Positions 56,400 through 64,000 of a DNA stretch of 64,000 nucleotides are shown piece after piece; positions within the stretch are counted from its first letter, which is position 1; each line of letters opens with the position of its first letter. A model generated the notes under the pieces. It searched no databases, was not told the DNA's origin, and worked only from the letters and a program-made list of their open reading frames with translations. The stretch comes from Nageia nagi (lineage: Eukaryota; Pinophyta): assembly GCA_050084985.1 (NCBI GenBank), contig JBITNC010000001.1, positions 167,772,001 to 167,836,000 on the forward strand, read 5' to 3'. Made by a program: the position numbers and the translations under genes.

Positions 56400-56475
56400 T
56401 GATGACATTAAGTGTCTCTAAATCTAATGCCAAGTGTCTCTAAAGCTAACATTAGGTATCTCTAAGGCTGATGCC
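56400..56475. repeat. Short tandem repeat with GTGTCTCTAAA core
   Basis: About 24-bp units built on AAGTGTCTCTAAATCTAATG, three copies. The inverse sequence (CTTTAGAGATACTTGGCAT) is found at 52898 and, with small changes, 50686. Confidence 0.7.
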
Positions 56476-57605
56476 ATAAGGATATCCATTTATGATGTGA
56501 TATTTATCTTCATTTATGGAATCTGTATATAAAACAAAATATCTAATGCTAAATGCACTAAATTTAGTTATGTTAAAATCACTACAAATTATCTATATTA
56601 TAGGGGAAGCTATTCTTATAATTATTGATAAGACATGTAATATTCATCAACCATATTGGAAGTGTAATCCTTCCATAACCCTAAGTGATGTTTATCAATA
56701 TAAAAATAGATTCATATAGTACTTTTTAGAGTAACTCTTAAAGAGATAGGTTTGTTTTGCCTTACAAAAGTGAAAAAAGTAATAACACCACCATTCCCTA
56801 TTGCATGTAAAGTACATACAAAATGCATATGGGGATAAATACATCTATTAGCTACTTGGAAATTAAAATATATTATTTTAGCTTCTTATAAACATAAAAA
56901 TAAAGCTTACCAATTTTTTAACAGCGCCTTTCTAATAATATACTTAGTGCATTCATAAGGCCTTTAACATTTCAAAACAATAATTTAAATAATGATGAAG
57001 GAATATATCCCCCTCAATCTCCTCCTCATATGGTTCATTTCCAAGGTAATACAACTATTACAAATACTATTCTAAAAGAGTTACCATGAAAATGCTTCCT
57101 AATATATCTTTCTATTAAATCTTTAAAGTATATGAGAATGCTATGATTTTTTAATTAGAGGTGAAGAAAGAGCTTCCTCCACTTAAGTTGTAGGTAATAT
57201 CTTGAGAAATGATAAGGAAATTTTCTATTCAATGTACACAATTTAATAATTATTTAAGTTTAGAGGTTTATAAGCATGAACCTTGATCTTTTAGTTGTAT
57301 TAATTATGAAAATGATAAAAAAAATTATCACTTAATGAAAATTTAAAAAAGGCATGTACAGGGAGCTTAGGTAGGCACTAAGAACATTCTTTAATATTTC
57401 AAGTTTGTTGGTTTAGGGTTTAGAGAAAAGGGGCATTTTTAAAGGTAATACAAGAGGAGACGATATGAGGTGAGATTAGGCAAGTTACAAGTAAGGTCAA
57501 ATAAGGTCAAATGAGGCAAGATAAGGTCAAACAAGGGGAGACATGGTACTACGAGATGCAAGTAGATATTCTTTAGCAATCTCTGATATTGTATTATTCT
57601 ACATT
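56476..57605. other. Unassigned AT-rich stretch with a small purine-rich repeat
   Basis: No gene recognised. 57470-57545 is a degenerate tandem repeat of AAGGTCAAATGAGG-like units. Confidence 0.45.
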
Positions 57606-58039
57606 CTGCATATATGTTTATGCCTTGTATTTTTCTCTATTTGTTTAGAAAATCTATTTTTTTGTATCTTGTAATGATTAAAAACTATGAAACTATGTTC
57701 AAGTCATGTATCTTGTCAAATAAATCATGGGTTTTGTGTATCCTTTCACATTTTTCATGTGTTTATGGGCCTTTTTTAGAAAACCCATTTTCTATATTTC
57801 CTTTAATAATTGCAGACTATGAGACTATATTTGGATCATACATATCATGAAACAAATTTTAGGTCTTATGTATTCTTCCATATTTTTCATGTATTTATGG
57901 GTCTTTTTTAAAAAAACCATTTTGTATGTATCTTGTAATCATTGCAAACTATGAAACTATTTTTGCTTCATGCATCTTATCAAATAAGTCTCAAGTATTG
58001 TGTATTCTTCCATATTTTTCATATATGCCTATCAAGATA

Positions 58040-58620
58040 CTTATAAACAAAACATTCAATTTACAGGCACCAAGTAGATACATCCACACTCCCAATTCAA
58101 GGTTTATTGATATTTTGGTAATGAAGTTCAAATCTCCTTCAAGATATGCTATACGAACCAAAAAATTTTATTTCCAAGCATTAAGTAAACACATCCACAA
58201 CCCAATTTAGGGTTTATTAGTATTTTGGTAGTGAAGTTCAAATGTTCTTAAAGATAGCCTTCATTTACCATAATATTTGATTTACAAGTTTAAATTAAAC
58301 ACATCCACACACCTAATTCAAGTTTTATATGTATTTTGGAAATGAAGTTCAAATCTTCCTCAAGATAGCCTTCATGAACCATAACATTAAATTTACAAGA
58401 ACCAAGTACACACATCCATATACCCAATATAGGATTTATGGGTATTTTGGTAGTGAGGTTCAAAGCTTCCCTAATATAGCCTTCACGAACCATAACATTC
58501 AATTTACAAGAAAAAAGTGAATACATCCACATACCTAATTTAAGGATTATGGATATTTTATCAATCAAGTTCAAAGCTCTCTCAAGATAGCTTACATGAC
58601 CAAGAAGGTTAACAATGCAT
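58040..58620 (-). repeat. Five tandem copies of a 111-bp (37-codon) PPR S2/E segment
   Basis: CATCCACA-type anchors occur at 58081, 58192, 58302, 58413 and 58523, i.e. steps of 111, 110, 111 and 110. On the minus strand each unit encodes a text of the form EGYLEEALNFIxKM-PIK-LGVWMC-L-GSCKFNVMVH. Three adjacent units remain in one open frame of 134 codons (58694-58290). Confidence 0.9.
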
Positions 58621-58694
58621 GTATAATGGATCATCCTAGTAATAATGCAATAAGATTCACTCATGCTATTAAAGTATTCACAATCCTCATCCAC
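58290..58694 (-). CDS. Residual open frame over the PPR 37-codon repeat
   Basis: 134 codons without a stop. Begins MDEDCEYFNSMSESYC (L2), continues S2, and runs through three copies of the repeated S2/E helix-turn-helix. Its openness in a region otherwise full of stops is partly explained by the repeat amplifying an open unit. Whether it is expressed is unknown; treat as a pseudogene fragment unless RNA data say otherwise. Confidence 0.35.
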   Translation of the reverse strand: MDEDCEYFNSMSESYCIITRMIHYTCIVNLLGHVSYLERALNLIDKISIILKLGMWMYSLFSCKLNVMVREGYIREALNLTTKIPINPILGIWMCVLGSCKFNVMVHEGYLEEDLNFISKIHIKLELGVWMCLI

Positions 58695-59399
58695 TAGACC
58701 TACATCACTACATACAAATAGTACACATGCAAAGGTTATGTTGTTTTAGTTGGTTCCCAAGTGCTCCATAATATTAAAGAGTTAAAGTGTATCCTTATTA
58801 TAGCCATAAATTGCATTTCCTTGAATCATTACATTCAATGAAACTATGTCTAAATCATGCATCCTATCAAATCATTCTCAACCCTTATGTATTACTCCAT
58901 ATTTTGCATACATATCTATCAATGTAGTCATAACCATAATATTTGATGAAAAATCATTTTCAACAACTCTTTTATGGATGTACATACCTTCTTCTAGAGC
59001 TCCCATGGTGGCACATACTAAAAGAATGATGGAAAAGGTTACATAGTCCGTATTTACATATAAAAATTACAACTTCTTAAAAGTCTCTAGAGGCTTCCTA
59101 GAACATGCATTTTATGCATATCTTGTTATCATTGTATTCCATGAAAATTTGTTTACATCATGCATTTTGTTAAATAATTTTTAGGATATGTGTATTCTTC
59201 TATATTTTGCATACATTCCTATTAGGGCATTCATATCCAAAACATTCAATCAAAACTATTTTCAACTTCTATTTGATGGATGTCCATATCTTCTTCAAGA
59301 GTTGGTCATGCTACAAAAAATCCATTTTGTGCACATACAACCCATAAGATATCCATGCTTGGAGAAGGAAATCAATTGTTCAACCCATATGATCCAAGT

Positions 59400-59856
59400 G
59401 CATCATATTGAAGGATTTAGACCTACTCTAATCCTCAAGGTACAAGACTAGGAAACTCAACCATTCAACATAACACAAATATAATGTGGTTCCTCCCTCC
59501 TTGGGAGTACATCCACAACTAGTTCTCAATTCTCAATCTATGCACCTCTTACAACAATTCTCTTTCTCTCCTACACAACTAGTAGAGTAATCTTACTCCA
59601 AAAACTTAGTTATGTTACAAGAGGAGAGGCCCTCTATTTATAGCTTGAGAGCACCTCCCTTTAACCCAAGGATAAGGTTAGGGTTACAATAAATGTATCA
59701 CCTAACTTTAACCTACCAACTAACCACATGGTAAAGTCAATGTCTATATAATAAAGAATTCAATTAATCCCTTAAGGTATCTACATATCCTTTAAGTGAT
59801 TAATTGAATTTACAAGGAGTTTAGATATTCACAATATTTCATTACAAATTCTAACA
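59400..59856 (-). repeat. 3' LTR of the right-hand Ty1/copia element
   Basis: On the minus strand it starts TGTTAGAATTTG (59856) directly after the polypurine tract. The TATA box GCTATAAATAGAGGGCC lies at about 59645-59629. U5 blocks GTACTCCCAAGGAGGGAGG and GAACCACATTATATTTGTG are near 59510-59480. The far end, near 59400, is uncertain because the 5' LTR is outside the window. Confidence 0.75.
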
Positions 59857-59867
59857 CTCCCCCTTAA
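59857..59867 (-). other. Polypurine tract of the copia element
   Basis: Minus strand TTAAGGGGGAG immediately before the TG of the LTR. Confidence 0.8.
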
Positions 59868-60649
59868 TGCAATATTGGGATAGAGCATAGAAGAGAGAAG
59901 AGAGAGAGTAAGAGAGAGTTCTCCTCCATAGAGATACAAGTGGAGATGAGAACATTTACATATTTGAGAATCTTTTTGAGAACTAGTATGAGACTCACTA
60001 CATTACCATTTGACAAAATGGTTTACAATACAATCATTAACCACAACTAGTTTCACTGTACATAGTAGTCGATCAACTTTAAGCTGACATGTGAGTCTCC
60101 ATGAGCTTGCTTACACAAGGTGAGTAACCTGCATTTTTGAAGAAGATCCTACATGCTACAAGCAACTCATGAACAAAATCAGTTAGATGCATCATATATT
60201 CAAATAAGAGAATCAAATAATGCCATCTTATAAATAACTGATCAATGGTGCACTATAAGTCATCACAGAGATGCCAAGCCATCACTCATAGTCACCTGTT
60301 GTATATAGACATGTGTTGATTTTTAATAGAGCATAAAAAATTGTACAACAAGTTTCTCATGCAGAGTAAACTTACCACAGAGGTATAGAATGTACAATAA
60401 GTTCCTCATGCAGAGCAAACTTACCATGGAGGTATATCAATTATATGCTCAAAAAATTGTACAACAAGTTTCTCATGCAGAGCAAACTTACCATGGAGGT
60501 ATAAAATGTACAACAAGTTTCTCATGCAGAGCAAACTTGCCACGAAGGTATATCATAATCAACACAATATAACAACAAAAAAGGCCTCTTAGAGGTGAAG
60601 TTGTCATCACTAACAAAAGTTCAAACTTCACTCCCCCTTGAGGGCAACT
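59868..60649 (-). other. 3' untranslated region of the copia element
   Basis: Non-coding between the pol stop and the polypurine tract; holds the 49-bp tandem repeats at 60343-60560 and an AGAGA-rich run at 59890-59920. Confidence 0.6.
60343..60560. repeat. Tandem repeat, 49-bp core in a 116-bp higher-order unit
   Basis: GTACAACAAGTTTCTCATGC begins at 60343, 60392 (variant), 60459 and 60508, so spacings 49, 67, 49. Each copy contains GCAGAGCAAACTTACCA(T/C)GGAGGTAT. Confidence 0.9.
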
Positions 60650-61450
60650 TCACAACCCAAGAGAATCCCTAAGCTTGCTGAACTGAGCTTCAGGAAGGGG
60701 CTTGGTGAATAAATCAGCAGAGTTTTCAGTAGATGGACAATACTTCAAGTGTATGATGTCATCTAGAACCTTCTCCCTAATAAAATGGGCTTGTATTTCC
60801 ACATGTTTGGTTCTTTTATGGAATATAGGATTCTTAGCCAAAGAGATAGCCGATTGATTGTCTAAAGAGATAAGAGATGGGCCATTTTTCTTATACCCAA
60901 TTTCATTTAGAAGATGCCTCAACCAAATAGCATCTTGGGTAGCAACAGACATGGCTCGATATTTAGCTTTGATGGTAGAAAGAGTCACAGTAGGTTGCTT
61001 CTTGGAAGCCCAAGAGATAGCACCTAAACCAATGTTGAACACATATGCAAAGGTTGATTTTCTATCATCTCTATCTCCCCCATAATCACAATCTAAGAAC
61101 CTGGAGAGAATAATCGAGGGCACTTTGGAATACTTAAGAGCAAGATCCTTTATCCTTGCCACATACCTCAATATTTGCTTAATAGCATTGAGGTGTTCAA
61201 CATATGGTTTTTGCATCAATCATGCCATCAGATTCACTACAAAGGCAATATCAGGTCGAGAGATAGTCAGATACAAAAGACTACCAATCAATTGCCTATA
61301 AGCTGTAGCATCGGCCAACTAAGAATCTAAGCTCAGAGATACCATGATTATAGGAGAAATAGGTATTACAGCATATTTACACTCCTCCATTCCAAACTTT
61401 TGCAAGATGTCTGAAAATATACTTAGATTGACTAAGATAAGTACAATCTT
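60650..61450 (-). pseudogene. Ty1/copia RT end and RNase H, slightly broken
   Basis: The RNase H frame is open for 189 codons (61219-60650): IKDLALKYSKVPSIILSRF, then DCDYGGDRDDRKSTFAY, AISWASKKQPTVTLST, IKAKYRAM (Glu of the usual AEYxA replaced by Lys), ALWLRHLL-like, SLISLDNQSAISLAKN, KHVEIQAHFIREKV and the end SADLFTKPLPEAQFSKL. These are the copia RNase H landmarks in order. Between 61220 and 61539 the RT/RNase H linker (FEITDLGLLYYYFGMQVYQH) is readable but frameshifted. Confidence 0.9.
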
Positions 61451-61538
61451 TGTGTTGGTATACTTGCATCCCAAAATAGTAATACAAGAGACCTAGATCA
61501 GTTATTTCAAATGTTGCCTTCAGTTTGGAGATGCACTC

Positions 61539-62684
61539 TTAGATGATTTCAATATTATTTCCAGTTATGAGAAGATCATCCACATAAAGGAGAATTAATA
61601 CCATGTCTTTTCCTTGATTGAGTACATAGAGATCTGAGTCAGAGAAGCACTTGGAAAAACCAATATCTACAAAGAATCCTAAAATTTTCTTGTACCATGC
61701 TCTAGGTGCTTGCTTAAGTCCATACAAAGACTTCTTTAGCTTGCACACAAGAGACTCTTTTCCTTCTAGAATAAATCCTTCTGGTTGATTCATGTAGATT
61801 TCTACATCCAAGTCACCATTGAGAAATGCACTCTTAACATCAAGTTGAAAAGCTTTCCATCCTTGAGCTATAGAAAGAGCAAGGATTATCCTGACAGTAG
61901 GCATCTTGGCCACAGGAGCAAAGGTTTCCTCATAATCAATACCATATTGTTGAGTGAATCCTTTGGCCACTAACCTTGCTTTGTATTTTTCAATTTTTCC
62001 ATTAGAATTATACTTGACCTTGTATATCCATTTATTTCCAATCACATTTTTCTCATTGGGATAAGGAACCAAATCCCAAGTTTCATTTTTCATGAGCACC
62101 TCATACTCAACTTTCATAGCTTCCATCCAACACTTGTTCTTGGAAGCTTCTTTGAAGGTTGATGGCTCATTAGTATTATCAATTTTGGCAAATAAAGAGT
62201 TATTCAAGGTCATACTCCTTGTAATTCTCTGAGCTAGAGAATTTTGCTCTTGTGGTGACTTCCCTACATGATCATCCAACTAGTTAGGTGCAAATAAAGA
62301 ATCATCTGAATCAGACACCTCAACATGAGAGGTCGTATCCTCAGGAAGTTCATTGAACTTGACATCCCTAGAAACAAAGACTATTTTATGGGATGAGGAG
62401 TAGAGCCTGTAACCTCTGTGTTGATTATCATACCACACAAAGATGCATTTTTTTTATCTTTTATCCAACTTCTTTCTTTTCTCTGAGGTAATGAAGGTAA
62501 ATGCATCATAACCGAAGACCCTAAAGTGTGAGATGTTAGGTTTCTTTCCTATCCATGCTTCATATGGAGTTTTACCTTCAACTACTTTAGTAGGACACCT
62601 ATTTAGGGTGTGAATAGCAATGTGAACAGCTTCTCCCCATACGAAACTAGGAAGGTTACCCAACATGCACCTTGGCATTTCCAT
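61539..62684 (-). pseudogene. Ty1/copia integrase C terminus and reverse transcriptase
   Basis: Integrase tail 62684-62454 has SFVWGEAVHIAIHTLNRCPT, GKTPYEAWIGKKPNISHFRV and FGYDAF, all standard copia. One stop at 62454 and one at 62279 separate it from RT. RT (62279-61539, 246 codons open): NKCWMEAMKVEYEVL, WDLVPYP, GNKWIYKVKYN, KARLVAKGFTQQYGIDYEET, FAPVAKMPTVRIILALS, FQLDVKSAFLNGDLDVEIYM, LYGLKQAPRAWYKKI and the active-site YVDDLLITG near 61580-61555. The catalytic residues are all present, so this is a young or weakly damaged copy. Confidence 0.93.
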
Positions 62685-62747
62685 AATGGTTCGATTCTTT
62701 CTTTCAGCAACTCCATTTTGCTGAGGGGTGTAAGGGATTATGAATTG

Positions 62748-64000
62748 CTACTTGATCCTATGTTTAACACAATAGTTGTTAAACTCATTGCTATTATACT
62801 CACCCCCATTATCAAATCTCAGCATCTTGATCTTAAAATCAGTTTGATTTTCAACAAGAGCTTTGAAGTCTTTAAACCTATCAAAAGTTTGATCCTTGTG
62901 CTCAAGTAGATAACCAAATGTCATCCTACTGAAGTCATCAATGAAGGTCAGAACATAAGAAGCTCCCCCTAGAGACTTAGTCTGAAATGAACCCATCAAA
63001 TCTGAATGCACAAGTTGAAGAGGATGAGTAGCCCGAGTTGCCTTATCTTTTTCAAAATTTTGCCTATTCATCTTTCCTAGAATGCATCTTTCATAGAGAC
63101 CAATTGTGGGTGAAATATTAGGTAAACCTTCCACAAGTTCTTGAGTTTTCATATCTTGAATACTCTTGTGGTTAAGGTACCCTAATCGTTGATGCCAAAG
63201 ATTACCCTTTGAACAAACATTTGTAGCAAGACACATTTTTGAAGGAACTTGATCCACAATATAAAGGTCATCCTTTACTGATCCTTTCATGAAGGTGGCA
63301 AGTCCTTTCTTAACACACCAGGAGTGTGAGGTAAACTCAAATGAGTATCCTTTTCTTGTAATCTGAATTACAGAGATAAGATTCATCTTTAGTTTAGGCA
63401 CGTAAAAGACATTATCAAGAACCTTTCTATGAATCTTCACACTCCCTATTCCTTGAACATTAAGGACTGTATTATCACCTATCACAACTACATCCTTCTT
63501 GTACTTATGAAAGTTTTCAAACTTATCCTTTTCATAACACATGTGATTAGTGCATCCTGAATCAACAATCCAATCATTTGAAACAGTTTGAGTCATTGAG
63601 TAGTAGGCAACAGTAGCAGCATGCTTGTTCTTCTTTTTATTATTGAAATTTCTCATATTTTCATTTCCCTTACCTTTTTGAGAAAATTTCTTTTTATGAC
63701 AATCATACTCTTTGTGCCCATAGATGCCACAAAAGTTACAATTTCCATCAAACTTTTCCTGAGGTGTTGGATTGCTTGATCCAGTTTTGTCATTCCTTTG
63801 CTTGAAGTTGCCATTATTGTTGTCCTTTTTCTCATACTTCCTAAAGGTAGATGAGGACTTGTTATCTTGAAAGGAGTTTTGGTTGCTCCTAGAGCAATGT
63901 TATTGTCCTTTGGAGAAAGGTTCAACATTTTCTTACTCAAAGTTTCCTCATGCTTCAGAAGGAGTCTAGAGAGGTTATCAAGAGAAATGACATCTTCTTC
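62748..64000 (-). pseudogene. Ty1/copia gag end, protease and integrase, cut by window edge
   Basis: Gag C terminus with zinc knuckle CNFCGIYGHKEYDC near 63750-63700 (intact CCHC), read across a frameshift near 63840. Then a 302-codon open frame (63656-62748): protease WIVDSGCTNHMC near 63575-63540 with the D-S-G site, integrase zinc region LWHQRLGYLNHKSIQD with CILGKMNRQNF, and the core with Asp in LVHSDLMG and FIDDFSR, then FDNGGEYNSNEFNN (Asp-x-Glu). The frame ends at a TAG at 62748 where Gln is usual (KHRIK-stop-QFIIPYTP). The remaining gag and the 5' LTR lie beyond 64000. Confidence 0.93.

Larger units (their letters stand above)
57610..59400 (-). pseudogene. PPR pseudogene, minus strand, rearranged
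   Basis: Read from 59400 leftward. L and S text: PTLEEDMDIHQIEVENSF near 59305-59255, NALIGMYAKYRRIH near 59225, and FNKMHDVNKFSWNTMITRYA near 59160-59105. A second S-P piece is at 58960-58820. The P2-L2-S2 region follows: TFACVLFVCSDVG near 58720, DEDCEYFNSMSESYC near 58690-58650, HYTCIVNLLGHVSYLERALN near 58630-58570. Next comes the 37-codon repeat (58620-58040), and after it at least three more S-P pieces (57610-58040; for example GRIHNT with FDKMHEAKIVSFAM near 58015-57935). Order and repetition are not those of a normal gene, so duplications reshaped it. No DYW domain found. Confidence 0.82.

Noticed and set aside
57614-58520. Plus-strand frames of 60-90 codons
   Set aside because: Antisense shadows of the minus-strand PPR pseudogene.
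58040-58620. CRISPR-like array because of regular spacing
   Set aside because: Units are contiguous and coding (PPR motif), with no repeat-spacer structure, and the genome is a plant's.
60858-61085. 75-codon plus-strand frame
   Set aside because: Shadow of copia RNase H on the other strand.

Overview
The window looks like a repeat-filled stretch of a large plant nuclear genome. A gymnosperm (conifer-like) is my best inference, from three things: very AT-rich intergenic DNA, old and heavily decayed LTR retrotransposons and LINEs that were never removed, and one intact intronless DYW-class PPR gene. Only that gene (18436-20886, + strand) looks fully functional. No rRNA, tRNA or CRISPR array was seen. 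Everything bacterial-style (operons, Shine-Dalgarno sites) is irrelevant here.

Layout. 1-2340: decayed Ty3/gypsy pol (RT, RNase H, integrase), followed at 2842-6740 by a long decayed reading frame of unknown family and a 100-bp tandem repeat. 8300-9440: decayed Ty1/copia gag-protease on the minus strand. 12960-14235: LINE ORF1. 15590-17726: gypsy integrase end, polypurine tract and probable 3' LTR. 18400-20890: the PPR editing-factor gene. 21080-21886: broken acidic/basic protein gene. 22085-24640: gypsy gag-protease-RT remnant split by a solo LTR with perfect 5-bp target duplications. 25660-26704: gypsy gag with primer-binding site, minus strand. 28650-35000: mostly unassigned AT-rich DNA with small coding scraps, a long inverted repeat and tandem repeats.

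35040-37090: LINE reverse transcriptase. 37519-42201: a complete LTR element with both LTRs and a GATAA target duplication but no recognisable pol, so probably non-autonomous. 43650-46461: L1-type LINE ORF2 ending in an A tail. 48655-54530: a tandem array of three roughly 1.6-2.2 kb units, each carrying a decayed PPR gene with its 5' flank; the second unit is split by a solo LTR. 55990-56330 and 57610-59400: further PPR wreckage, the latter on the minus strand with a 37-codon PPR segment amplified five times. 59400-64000: a comparatively young Ty1/copia element on the minus strand, running off the right edge.

The main biology is therefore one likely organelle RNA-editing factor, plus a second story in which PPR gene fragments 30-40 kb away have been duplicated, inverted and internally amplified and have then decayed among transposons. 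Stop codons in the old elements are enriched in TAG over TAA, as expected if methylated CAG sites had deaminated.
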